A stretch of 64,000 nucleotides of DNA, taken from Granulicella aggregans (GTDB lineage Bacteria; Acidobacteriota; Terriglobia; Terriglobales; Acidobacteriaceae). Positions within the stretch are counted from its first letter, which is position 1, and every line of letters starts with the position of its first letter. The notes below the pieces were generated by a model that was not told the DNA's origin, searched no databases, and saw nothing but the letters and a program-made list of their open reading frames with translations. This document shows positions 24,503-32,844 of this stretch, piece by piece. A program made the position numbers and the translations under genes. The stretch spans positions 1,178,001 to 1,242,000 of the forward strand of contig NZ_JAGSYE010000002.1 in NCBI RefSeq assembly GCF_025685565.1. The letters run 5' to 3'.

Positions 24503-25786
24503 CTAGCCGCGATAGCTCTGCGCCAGCTGGATGTCCTCGGTCTTCTCGGGCGGAAACACCAGCGTGATCATGTCCTTCTCAAAACGCCGCAGGACGTGTT
24601 CCTTACTCAGATTCTTGACCGCATACTCCCGCGCCGCCATTCCCAACCGCATGCGCAACTCCGGACTCTCGATCAGTTGGCGGGCAGCCGCATAAAGGGC
24701 GGCAGCGTCTGAGGCTGGAACCAGCAATCCGCGACCCTCGACCACCCTGGCGAGTTGCGTTCCCTCATCCGCGGTAGCGATCACCGGCCTTCCGCTCGAA
24801 AGGATTCCGTTCAGCTTCGACGGCATGACGAGATCGGCAGCTCCCTTGCTCTGTGGCAGCAGGTGGATGTCGGCGGCGTTCAGCAGATCATTCAGGCGGT
24901 CCGTACTCTGGAGCGGCAGCATGGTCACATTCTTGCGCCGCGCCACCAGTTTTTCCAGATGCGGCCGAAACGCCCCATCGCCGCAGAAGACAAAGTGTAC
25001 TCGCGAGTCATGCGCGAACGACTCCGCAAGCGGTGCCAAGACTTCAAGGCCCTGCTTCGCTCCCATGTTGCCGGAGTACAGCAGAACGATCTTCCCTTCC
25101 AGCGATAGAACTTTCCTGAAGTGGTTTGCCGCCCCAGGCTGCGCTGGCCGCACAGTCTCGACATCGCCCCAGTTGGGAAACAGAATGGCCTTGCCGGGAC
25201 CGACTCCGCGACTGGCCATGCGGTCGACCATCTTGTCCGAGATCGTCGAAACCCGCGAGAAGCCGCTGGTAAAGAAACTCTCCAGCCCCTTGGCAATCTT
25301 GTGAAGCGCCCCTCCGCGAGGCAGCATGCCCAGGCTGAACGCTGCGTCTACTTCGAAGTCCTGCACATGCAGCCAGGACTCCGCTCCAGTCACCGCCGCG
25401 GACATCAAAGCTACCGGCGCCGCGAAGAACGTCGGCTCCACGGCGAAGACAACCTCCGGTTTCCACAACGTCTGCAAGGCCATCACCGGAATACTGCTTA
25501 AGGCGAACGAGCATAGGTGGATCAGCCGCGTCACTCCGCTAGGCCGCGCCGGCACCCACAGCGGGCAGCGGTAGACCCGAGGCTCCCCGGGGCGTTCGGC
25601 GCGCTCTACCCGATAGAAGAGCCGCCGGTACTCGGCTGAGACCCGCCAGGCAGGGTAGTACGGCGGTGCCGTAACGACGCGCACTTCATGCCCCTGAGAC
25701 GCCAGCCACGACGCCATCTCACCGGTGTATTTCCCCACGCCAGTCAGCTCAGGTGCGTAGTTCAAACCATAGATCAGGATTCTCAA
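24503..25786 (-). CDS. WcaI-family glycosyltransferase (GT4)
   Basis: This glycosyltransferase of about 427 residues is likely to start at TTG 25786 (RILIYGLNYAPELTGVGKYT), with GGAG seven bases upstream. The GT-B fold is evident: an N-terminal YGLNYAPELTGVGKYTGEMA donor-side loop, VVTAPPYYPAW, and a C-terminal NMGAKQGLEVLAPLAESF plus GTQLARVVEGRGLLVPASDA with the usual acidic/glycine donor motif. WcaI/WbuB-type enzymes build extracellular polysaccharide or lipid-linked sugars. No other polysaccharide genes surround it, so the product is unclear. Confidence 0.85.
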   Translation of the reverse strand: MRILIYGLNYAPELTGVGKYTGEMASWLASQGHEVRVVTAPPYYPAWRVSAEYRRLFYRVERAERPGEPRVYRCPLWVPARPSGVTRLIHLCSFALSSIPVMALQTLWKPEVVFAVEPTFFAAPVALMSAAVTGAESWLHVQDFEVDAAFSLGMLPRGGALHKIAKGLESFFTSGFSRVSTISDKMVDRMASRGVGPGKAILFPNWGDVETVRPAQPGAANHFRKVLSLEGKIVLLYSGNMGAKQGLEVLAPLAESFAHDSRVHFVFCGDGAFRPHLEKLVARRKNVTMLPLQSTDRLNDLLNAADIHLLPQSKGAADLVMPSKLNGILSSGRPVIATADEGTQLARVVEGRGLLVPASDAAALYAAARQLIESPELRMRLGMAAREYAVKNLSKEHVLRRFEKDMITLVFPPEKTEDIQLAQSYRG

Positions 25787-25966
25787 AAACAGCTCCAGTA
25801 CACACTGGTAAGAACGAAAAGGAGTTGCTGGACTAGTGTCTAGAACCCTGCAGCGAAACACTTGTTGCGGCTGCCCATTCTCTGGGACAGGCACATTTCT
25901 ATTGTTACTATGATGCTATTTTACTCGCATCTCACCCGCTAACCCACGGGTATACATTCTTTTGAT

Positions 25967-26869
25967 ATGGCATTGAGCAGTCCCTCCATAGGAAACGCAA
26001 GGCCGGACGGTATCCCTTTCCAGCCACCGTCCGCATCGCGATCGCGCCTGCCTCGCGCGTTGCGGACGCCCCAGATTGTCTTCGCCGTCTTCCTCGTCGG
26101 CCTATTTTCAGCTTGCGCCTTACTCTCGCCCATCATCGCCCGGATCGATCCCGCTCACATCGACCTCACCCATCGCCTGCTGTCTCCCGGATTACCCCAT
26201 TGGTTTGGCACCGACGAGCTCGGTCGAGACATCTTCGCCCGCACCGTCTATGGGGCCCGCATCTCCATGGTCGTCGCGCTGGCCGTCGTCTCTCTTTCCG
26301 CCGCCGTCGGTCTGATTCTCGGCGCCGTCTCCGGCTTCTACGGCGGCTGGATTGACACCGTCCTCAACATCTACCTCACCAACGCCTTCCTCGCGCTCCC
26401 CGGCATCCTGCTCGCAATCGCCTTCGTCGCCTTCCTCGGACCCGGCCTTCTCAACCTCGTCCTTGCCCTCGCTCTCTCCGGATGGGTCGCCTACGCCCGC
26501 CTCGTCCGCGCCCAGGTCATGGCCGCCAGCCGTCTTGAGTTCGTCGAAGCCGCCCGCGCCCTGGGAGCCTCCGACCTCCGCTTGCTCTGCCGCCACATCC
26601 TCCCCAACATCCTTCAGCCGCTCATCGTCCAGGCCGCCGTAGGAATGGCCTCCGCCGTCCTCGCCGAAGCAACTCTCAGCTTCCTCGGCCTCGGACTTCC
26701 GCCACCGGCAGCAAGCTGGGGGGCGATGCTGAACGATGCCCGCTCCCACCTCTTCGACGCTCCTTACATCCTCTTCTTCCCGGCCATGGCCGTTATGCTC
26801 TGCGTGCTCTCCTTCAACTTCATCGGCGACGCCCTAGGTACCATGGCCGACCCGAGATCAACCAACTAA
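25967..26869 (+). CDS. Peptide/nickel-type ABC transporter permease (DppC/NikC family)
   Basis: This 300-residue inner-membrane permease has the EAA-loop signature EAARALGASDLRLLCRHILP near residue 185, the N-terminal HWFGTDELGRDIFARTVYGA motif of the DppC class, and about six membrane helices. It would pair with a DppB-type partner, which lies at 28089-29033 on the opposite strand with two unrelated genes between, so the pair is not in a normal operon. Neither binding protein nor ATPases are in this window. The substrate is unknown. Confidence 0.9.
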   Translation: MALSSPSIGNARPDGIPFQPPSASRSRLPRALRTPQIVFAVFLVGLFSACALLSPIIARIDPAHIDLTHRLLSPGLPHWFGTDELGRDIFARTVYGARISMVVALAVVSLSAAVGLILGAVSGFYGGWIDTVLNIYLTNAFLALPGILLAIAFVAFLGPGLLNLVLALALSGWVAYARLVRAQVMAASRLEFVEAARALGASDLRLLCRHILPNILQPLIVQAAVGMASAVLAEATLSFLGLGLPPPAASWGAMLNDARSHLFDAPYILFFPAMAVMLCVLSFNFIGDALGTMADPRSTN

Positions 26870-26996
26870 TTCCATCTGCGACCAACGGGAGCGCGACGCG
26901 AAGCGGGATACAAGTCACGAAGTGACCGCCCCGCGCGTAGCGGGCCCGTCTGGCAGGACCGACTTTCGGGTATGCTTACCGCGAGGTATTGCACGC

Positions 26997-27497
26997 ATGA
27001 GAAAGTCCTTGATTGACAGCGAAGCCCTAGCCAAGTGCCCACCCGTACCGCAGGATAGCTGGCTCGACCTCGACGCGCTCGCCACCGTACACATTACCTC
27101 GGAAGACTCGCTTTTTCCCATCGAAGCCGCTCTCGTGGATAAGCCCAATGCCCCGACCTGGAGCGGATGGCGCGCCGCCCGCAACGGCCCTCAAGTAGTC
27201 CTCATCAAGTTCGACCATCCCGTCTCTATCCGCCGCATCCATCTCCGTATCGTCGAAGCCGCCTCCCCCCGCTCGCAGGAGTTCGCCATCTACGCCTCTT
27301 CAAGCGCAGGCGATCACCGCGAAGTCGTCCGCCAACAGTTCAACTTCGACCCCAATGGGGCCTCGGAAGAGATCGAGGACTTCACCGTCGACCTCCACGA
27401 CGTCACCGTGCTCGAACTCCGCATCGACCCCGACCGCGCCCACGATCCCGCGCAGAGCCAGCACTGCGCCAGCCTGAAGAGCCTGCGCCTTGCCTGA
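26997..27497 (+). CDS. Discoidin-like domain protein, hypothetical
   Basis: I chose the ATG at 26997 (MRKSLIDSEALAKC), since the upstream frame is a GC-rich repeat. The 166-residue product reads as a single beta-sandwich of the galactose-binding/F5-F8 type (LIKFDHPVSIRRIHLRIVEA, then SQEFAIYASSSAG ... ELRIDPDRAH). There is no signal peptide, so it is presumably cytoplasmic. Its last bases overlap the phosphoesterase start by eight, so the two are co-translated, but their roles are not linked by anything visible. Confidence 0.75.
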   Translation: MRKSLIDSEALAKCPPVPQDSWLDLDALATVHITSEDSLFPIEAALVDKPNAPTWSGWRAARNGPQVVLIKFDHPVSIRRIHLRIVEAASPRSQEFAIYASSSAGDHREVVRQQFNFDPNGASEEIEDFTVDLHDVTVLELRIDPDRAHDPAQSQHCASLKSLRLA

Positions 27498-27981
27498 GTC
27501 TCCTCGCTCCGCTGCCGAACAGCCCTTCCTGCTCGGCGTCATCAGCGACACCCACGGCCTCCTCCGTCCGGAGGCCCTGACCGCGCTCGCCCCCGCACAA
27601 CACATCCTCCACGCCGGTGACGTCGGCAACATCGAGATCCTCGAGGCTCTTAGCGCTATCGCCCCGGTGACCGCCATCCGCGGCAACGTCGACATCCACG
27701 GCCCCTGCGCCGAACTCCCCGAGACCGAGATCGTAGAAGTAGACGGCCGGCTCTTCTACCTTGTCCACTCTATTCGCGATCTCGACGTCAGCCCTACCGC
27801 CATGGGCATCGCCGCCGTCATCTCCGGCCACTCCCACAATCCGTCCATCGAAACCCGCAACAATGTCCTCTATCTCAACCCCGGCAGCGCCGGCCCCCGC
27901 CGCTTCCAACTCCCCGTGACCGTAGCCCTCATCACGATTACCCCCACCACGCTCGACCCAAGAATCATCCCCATCCTTTGA
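27490..27981 (+). CDS. YfcE-type metallophosphoesterase
   Basis: This 163-residue single-domain phosphoesterase has all motifs: GVISDTHGLLRPEA, LHAGDVGN, RGNVDIHG, a histidine in the HSIRDL strand and SGHSHNPS, with NPGSAGPRR at the end. YfcE/MJ0936 enzymes are cytoplasmic phosphodiesterases acting on cyclic or model nucleotides. The start is TTG inside the previous gene's stop (TTGCCTGA), the same arrangement as modB-modC here. Substrate is unknown. Confidence 0.88.
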   Translation: MPESPRSAAEQPFLLGVISDTHGLLRPEALTALAPAQHILHAGDVGNIEILEALSAIAPVTAIRGNVDIHGPCAELPETEIVEVDGRLFYLVHSIRDLDVSPTAMGIAAVISGHSHNPSIETRNNVLYLNPGSAGPRRFQLPVTVALITITPTTLDPRIIPIL

Positions 27982-27992
27982 CTTCGAGAACC

Positions 27993-28033
27993 GTCATCTC
28001 GACCGAACCGAAGCGAAGTGGAGAGCCCCCGCA
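27993..28033 (+). repeat. GTCATCTCGACC repeat (after yfcE-type gene)
   Basis: An intergenic member of the family found inside ydiJ. It lies between the convergent phosphoesterase and DppB-type genes. Confidence 0.7.
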
Positions 28034-28088
28034 TTGGCCGATGCGTTCCGTCGACTACACCCTATTCCCTTCTCCCTATACCCTGCCT

Positions 28089-29033
28089 TTACCGCATCCT
28101 CGGATTCACCACCGCATAAGCCACATCCGTCAGCAGATTCACTCCCACATAAGTCAGCCCCACCGCCAGGATGCATCCCTGCACCAGCGCATAGTCCCTG
28201 TTCGAGATCGCCGACAGCGTCAGCCTCCCAATCCCCGGCCAACTGAAGATCGTCTCGGTCACAATCGCCCCCGCCAGCAGGCTCCCGAACTGCAGCCCGA
28301 TCACCGTCAACACTGGGATCAACGCATTCCGCAGCGCATGCCCATAGACCACCTGCCGCTCGGTCAGGCCCTTCGCCCGCGCCGTCCGGATGTAGTCCTG
28401 CCCCAGCTCTTCGAGCATCGCCGCCCGCACCATCCGCGTCAGAATCGCCGCCAGCCCCAGCGCCAGCGTCAGCGCTGGCAGCAGCAGGTGCAGCAGAAAC
28501 TCTCCCACCTCGCCGGTCCCGGCACCCGAGACCGGCAGCCACCCCAGCCAGATCGAAAAGACCAGAACCAGAATCGGCCCCAGCGCAAAGTTCGGAAACG
28601 AGAGCCCCCCAAGGCTCACCACGCCAAGCACCTTGTCCTGCCACAGCCCGCGATGCACCGCCGACCACACTCCCGCGGGCACCGCAACCAGCACCCCCAT
28701 AAGTAGCGCCGCCAGCGTCAGCGCCAGCGTGTACGGATACCGCTGCAGCACCAGATGCAGCACAGAATCATGCAACCGCAGAGACTGCCCCAGATCGCCA
28801 TGCAGCAGACCGCCCCAGTAGTTCAGATACTGCACATGCAGAGGATCATCGAAGTGATACGCATGCCGCAGCGCCGACACATCGGTCGCCGTAGCTCCCT
28901 CGCCCAGCATCTGGACGATAGGGTCCCCGGGAACGATGTGGATAAGAAGGAACACCACCGACACCACCACCCAGATAACAGGAAGAGTCACCACCACCCG
29001 CCGCAGCGGCACCCAAAGTTGCCGAGCCCTCAC
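28089..29033 (-). CDS. Peptide/nickel-type ABC transporter permease (DppB/NikB family)
   Basis: This 314-residue membrane permease has the DppB signature near the N-terminus (VVSVVFLLIHIVPGDPIVQM), six membrane helices and the EAA-like loop DYIRTARAKGLTERQVVYGH around 213-232. It overlaps the CNNM-type gene upstream by four bases. The DppC-type partner is at 25967-26869 on the other strand, an unusual split. Whether the two permeases pair with each other is inferred from family and closeness only. Confidence 0.92.
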   Translation of the reverse strand: MRARQLWVPLRRVVVTLPVIWVVVSVVFLLIHIVPGDPIVQMLGEGATATDVSALRHAYHFDDPLHVQYLNYWGGLLHGDLGQSLRLHDSVLHLVLQRYPYTLALTLAALLMGVLVAVPAGVWSAVHRGLWQDKVLGVVSLGGLSFPNFALGPILVLVFSIWLGWLPVSGAGTGEVGEFLLHLLLPALTLALGLAAILTRMVRAAMLEELGQDYIRTARAKGLTERQVVYGHALRNALIPVLTVIGLQFGSLLAGAIVTETIFSWPGIGRLTLSAISNRDYALVQGCILAVGLTYVGVNLLTDVAYAVVNPRMR

Positions 29034-30418
29034 CGCGCCGCCAACTCCGCGGCTGGTGTCGCCCCGTTCAGCGTCAAGTCCTCAACCCGAACCCGGCTGA
29101 TCCGGTGCCCAGCCATCTCCGCCACGATGTACCGGCGGCATTCGAACTCCAGGCTCTCGCCGTTCTTCGGAATGTGCCCCAAATGCGCCAGCATGAACCC
29201 TGCCAGCGTCTCCACTCCCGCCTCACGTGGAAACTCCCAACGAAGCTGAGTTCTCAGGTCTCTGAGGCTCGTCGACCCATCGAGCGACATCACCCCAGTG
29301 CTGCTGAACAGCGCCGTCCGGCTGGCGATGTCGAACTCATCTTCAAGCTCGCCGACAATCTGTTCCAGCGCGTCCTCAGCCGTCACCAAGCCCACCGTCG
29401 ATCCAAACTCATCCACCACGATGGCGATCTGCCGCCGCCGCTCTTGAAACTCTTGTAGTAGCTCCACCGCCAGCTTGGTCTCCGGCACCACCACCACCTC
29501 GCGCATCACCTGCCGCACCGTCAGCCCGGAGTTCCCCGTCCCTCCCAGCCCCAGCGAGACGCTCCGGAAGTGCATCAGCCGCGAGATGTCCTTCGAATAC
29601 AGCACCCCGATGATCTGCTCCGGTCCTCCCGCCGGGTCATACACCGGCACCCGCGAGTGCTGCTCATCGACGATCCGCGCGCTCGCCTGCTCCACCGGCA
29701 TGTCTGCCGGCAGCGAGAAGATCTTCCCCCTCGGAGTCATAATCTCGCGCACCGTCACATGATTCAGTTCGATCGCACGATGAATGATCTCTTCCTGAAA
29801 CTCCGGCAGCAGGCCCATCCGCCGCGTCGCCGTCGCAATCAGCTTCAGCTCCTCCGGCGAGTGCACCGCTCCCTCGCCATGCAGCGGAGCCCGGAACAGC
29901 TTGAGCACCAATGCCGCCGACCCGTTCATCACCTTCACCGCCGGCCGCGTCATGCGGATAAAGACATCCATCGGCCCCGCGACCGCCAGCGCAATCCGCT
30001 CCGCCCGCTGCAGCGCCAGCGACTTCGGCACCAGCTCACCCAGCAGCACCTCGAAGTACGTGATAATCGCAAACGCAATCGCCGTCGCAGCAATATGGAC
30101 GTAGATCATGGTGTGCCCGTCCGTCATCCACCTCATCCCCGTCCACACGCGCAGGATCACCTCGGCGATCGCCGGCTCTCCCATCCACCCCAGCGCCAGA
30201 CTCGCCAGCGTCACCCCAAACTGCACCGCCGGCAGAAACTCGTCGATCGACTTCTTCAGATGCAGCGCCGTCCGCGCTCCCGGCCTTCCCTGCGCCAGCA
30301 ATGCCTGAATGCGCGTCTCCCGCACGCTTACCAGCGCAAACTCTGCAGCCACAAAGAAGCTGTTAGCCAGAATGAAGAAGGCCACCAGCATCGCGCGAAA
30401 AAGAGTCCACTCAAGCAT
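29030..30418 (-). CDS. CNNM/HlyC-CorC family membrane protein
   Basis: This 462-residue protein has domains in family order: an N-terminal DUF21/CNNM membrane domain with about four helices (residues 10-190, FFILANSFFVAAEFALVSV), two CBS domains (~210-345, MTPRGKIFSLPADMPVEQAS), and a C-terminal CorC/HlyC domain (~360-450). It is likely an inner-membrane magnesium/cobalt-related exporter. Its stop overlaps the DppB-type permease start, so the two are in one transcript. The association looks incidental. Confidence 0.92.
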   Translation of the reverse strand: MLEWTLFRAMLVAFFILANSFFVAAEFALVSVRETRIQALLAQGRPGARTALHLKKSIDEFLPAVQFGVTLASLALGWMGEPAIAEVILRVWTGMRWMTDGHTMIYVHIAATAIAFAIITYFEVLLGELVPKSLALQRAERIALAVAGPMDVFIRMTRPAVKVMNGSAALVLKLFRAPLHGEGAVHSPEELKLIATATRRMGLLPEFQEEIIHRAIELNHVTVREIMTPRGKIFSLPADMPVEQASARIVDEQHSRVPVYDPAGGPEQIIGVLYSKDISRLMHFRSVSLGLGGTGNSGLTVRQVMREVVVVPETKLAVELLQEFQERRRQIAIVVDEFGSTVGLVTAEDALEQIVGELEDEFDIASRTALFSSTGVMSLDGSTSLRDLRTQLRWEFPREAGVETLAGFMLAHLGHIPKNGESLEFECRRYIVAEMAGHRISRVRVEDLTLNGATPAAELAAR

Positions 30419-30749
30419 TATCAGAAGTGTACCGGCAGAGAGGCAGTTGTCCGGTGTGAGTTATTCGTTGTCAATGATTCGTAAGTCCCGCTCATCCTGA
30501 GCGTGCGAAGCATCGTAGTCGAAGGACATCGAGAGAGTTGGTATTACCCATACGGTTCGAACCTATCCGCCACGAGCAGGTGACCCCATCTCGCTGTCGA
30601 GGTCGCGATCAAAACCTGGTCGAACTCGAATTTGAAGGTGGATGGAGATTCTTCGCTCTCTCCACTCCCAGTTTACTAAATGCGCCTGGGCTTGCCGCAA
30701 CACCCGCCTCCAGCCCCATCATGATCTTCATTCAGAGGGAGGTGGCCTT
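30419..30749. other. Intergenic region upstream of arr
   Basis: 331 bases between the divergent CNNM-type gene and arr have no gene of their own; an open frame into arr from 30642 is not supported by a ribosome site. It contains a degenerate copy of the GTCATTCTGAGC repeat family near 30486. Promoters for both genes should be here. Confidence 0.5.
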
Positions 30750-31163
30750 ATGTCGGCAACGGATAGCAGGTTTCGTCAACAGTTCTTTCACGGTACCCAC
30801 GCAGATCTCCATCACGGCGATCTGATCGCAGTCGGCTACACGTCCAACTTCGCCGAAGACACGGTTCTCTCCTGGGTGTATTGCACAAGCACGCTCGACG
30901 CAGCCATCTGGGGCGCTGAACTCTCCGCAGGCGACGGCCCGGGAAGAATCTATGTGGTCGAGCCGACCGGTCCAGTCGTCGACGACCCCAACCTCACCGA
31001 CAAGAAGTATCCTGGCAACCCGACTCTCTCCTACCGCTCCCGCGATCCGTTGCGCGTCGTTGGAGAGGTCACAAAGTGGCAGGGACACCCACCCGAGCAG
31101 GTTCAAAAGATGAGGTCCGGCCTTCACTCATTGAAAACCCAGCGCGCCGCGATCATCGATTAG
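30750..31163 (+). CDS. arr: NAD(+)-rifampin ADP-ribosyltransferase Arr
   Basis: This 137-residue enzyme inactivates rifamycins by ADP-ribosylation. The ATG at 30750 follows GAGGGAGGTG. Arr hallmarks are FFHGTHADLHHGDLI at the N-terminus (NAD-site histidine), LSWVYCTSTLDAAIWGAELS, RIYVVEPTGPVVDDPNLTDK with the catalytic aspartate, and SYRSRDPLRVVGEV. The length fits the family (~140). It stands as a single gene bounded by a shared terminator with trxA. It may be part of the natural resistome of soil bacteria, not an acquired cassette, since no mobile signature surrounds it. Confidence 0.95.
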   Translation: MSATDSRFRQQFFHGTHADLHHGDLIAVGYTSNFAEDTVLSWVYCTSTLDAAIWGAELSAGDGPGRIYVVEPTGPVVDDPNLTDKKYPGNPTLSYRSRDPLRVVGEVTKWQGHPPEQVQKMRSGLHSLKTQRAAIID

Positions 31164-31189
31164 TTAAGGCACCCAAGAGACAAAACGAA

Positions 31190-31218
31190 AAGGCCCGGCG
31201 ATCCCCTCGCCGGGCCTT
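31190..31218. terminator. Bidirectional terminator, arr / trxA
   Basis: Perfect 11-bp arms (31190-31200 and 31208-31218) close a 7-base loop between convergent arr and trxA. On the trxA strand the stem is followed by a TTTTCGTTTTG tract, a good intrinsic terminator; the arr side is weaker. Confidence 0.8.
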
Positions 31219-31246
31219 CCCTATCCGCAAACAACCTCGCAATAAC

Positions 31247-31579
31247 TTACGCGAGAACCTTGGTGATCGACTTGTCGATCGTATCCTTGGGCACGAATCC
31301 AACGATCTGATCCGCAACCTTGCCGTCCTTGAAGATCAGCAACGCGGGAATACCGCGAATCCCATAACGCATCGGAGTTGACGTGTTGCTGTCGACATCC
31401 ATCTTCATGACCTTGATCTGGCCGTTGTACTGAGTTGCAACCTCATCCACAACCGGCGCAAGCGCGCGACAAGGACCGCACCACGCTGCCCAGAAATCAA
31501 CCATGACAGGCTGAGAAGACTGAAGAACCTCTTTTTCAAACGATGAATCGTTTACTTCGGTTACAAACTGACCTGCCAT
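31247..31579 (-). CDS. trxA: Thioredoxin
   Basis: This is a 110-residue thioredoxin with the WCGPCR active site, the preceding VMVDFWAA strand and the cis-proline segment RGIPALLIF. The start at 31579 (MAGQFVTEVND) gives the normal length; an upstream extension of 11 residues is less likely. It reduces disulphides in the cytoplasm using thioredoxin reductase, which is not in this window. Confidence 0.95.
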   Translation of the reverse strand: MAGQFVTEVNDSSFEKEVLQSSQPVMVDFWAAWCGPCRALAPVVDEVATQYNGQIKVMKMDVDSNTSTPMRYGIRGIPALLIFKDGKVADQIVGFVPKDTIDKSITKVLA

Positions 31580-31902
31580 TCCAACTCCTCCCGCTGCGCT
31601 GGCCTGTTGCATCTGATCGGCGCAGCGTAAGCATCTTCAATACTAGATGTACAAACTGACAAAACGGTTCGAACGCCGCAAAAATCCCGGTCCCACAAAG
31701 GAGTGATCGTCTGGACGCCTTGGGTACCGCAACCTGCCAGCTCTGCTACCTGACAACCTTGCGATACTTGTGCCGTCGTTAAATGGAGAACGCCCGGACC
31801 TCTGAGGTGAATCGTCAGAGGTCAACGGGCGGCGCAGGAGCCCTCCCCAGAACTTCCTACGTGAATGACATTACGATAAGCGACCCTCGATGTACACATC
31901 AC
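31580..31902. other. Intergenic region trxA / thrB with strong hairpin
   Basis: About 320 bases with no gene. A compound hairpin lies at 31790-31832: outer arms CGCCCG/CGGGCG and inner 9-bp arms GACCTCTGA/TCAGAGGTC. It may end the thrC-thrB transcript or be part of a small structured RNA. I looked for 6S, SRP and tRNA features and found none that hold. Confidence 0.45.
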
Positions 31903-32844
31903 TTACGTAACCGAAAAAGTAGTACCTTGCGAGGTATTTGCCTCAATCAACTCGACTTGCCCCGCCGCTTCGGCGATCGCCGACCGAACCTCAGCCCTCG
32001 CCGCCCGCTCGTGGATCACCAGAACCGACGGCCCTGCCCCACTAAGCGAAACCCCGAGTACTCCCGGCGTTCCAGCCAGCGGAAGCAGCAGTGGGAGCAA
32101 CGGGCAGGCCTCCATCCGGTAGGGTTGATGCATCCGGTCCGTCATCGCCGTCCGCAGCAGATCGCCTCTTCCGAGCGCGAACGCCGCCACAATCAGCGCC
32201 GCATGTTGCACATTCAAAACCGCATCCGCCTTCGCGTACGCTTCAGGGAGAAGAGCCCGTGCCTTGGTTGTTGCCAGTCCCGCGCTCGGAATCGCCAGCA
32301 TCAGCCCCCACTCCCGAGGCGCGGCAAAGCTCGCCGCGACGAATTCTCGCCCGTTTCCGGGAAGCTTCGGGGCAGAAGTTGTCATACCTCCCAACCAACA
32401 CGCGGCTACGTTGTCTGGATGACCTTCGCGACGGCACGCCTCCTCCATCGCCTCGTAACCTGTCATACCAAGATCGCCAAAATGGTTAGCCAGAAGCACG
32501 CCAGCAAGCAAGGCAGCCGCGCTGGACCCGCAACCCATGCCCAGGGGAATCTCGTTGTGCAACCGTAAATGAAGCGCAATCGGAACTCGCCCGGCAGCTC
32601 TGACCACACTCGCGTACGTATCGAGGATCAGATTGCCTTCGACCGCGCCGCAAAGCGCCGCATCCCGCCCCGTCGCCTCGATCGCAGACCGCCCCTCGGG
32701 GGCAAGAGCAGCGTCGATCGTCAAATAAAACGACATCGCCAGCCCCAGCGCGTCAAATCCCGGCCCAAGGTTCGCCGAAGTCGCTGGCAGCTTCAAAAAG
32801 ATCGATCCCGGTCGTCCCGAAGCCGTCAAAACCGCCTCGGTCAT
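31903..32844 (-). CDS. thrB: Homoserine kinase
   Basis: This 313-residue GHMP-family kinase phosphorylates homoserine with ATP in threonine synthesis. Seen are the N-terminal PATSANLGPGFDALGLA motif, the ATP-binding loop EIPLGMGCGSSAAALLAG, and the C-terminal GVLGVSLSGAGPSVLVI motif. Its start overlaps the thrC stop by four bases, giving a thrC-thrB operon that covers the last two steps from homoserine to threonine. Confidence 0.96.
   Translation of the reverse strand: MTEAVLTASGRPGSIFLKLPATSANLGPGFDALGLAMSFYLTIDAALAPEGRSAIEATGRDAALCGAVEGNLILDTYASVVRAAGRVPIALHLRLHNEIPLGMGCGSSAAALLAGVLLANHFGDLGMTGYEAMEEACRREGHPDNVAACWLGGMTTSAPKLPGNGREFVAASFAAPREWGLMLAIPSAGLATTKARALLPEAYAKADAVLNVQHAALIVAAFALGRGDLLRTAMTDRMHQPYRMEACPLLPLLLPLAGTPGVLGVSLSGAGPSVLVIHERAARAEVRSAIAEAAGQVELIEANTSQGTTFSVT

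Noticed and set aside
31640-31860. Possible 6S RNA, SRP RNA or tRNA
   Set aside because: The hairpin with a following GGGCGGCG recalls the 3' part of 6S RNA, but the needed complementary 5' strand is missing. A GGTTCGAAC near 31667 does not have paired T-stem arms.
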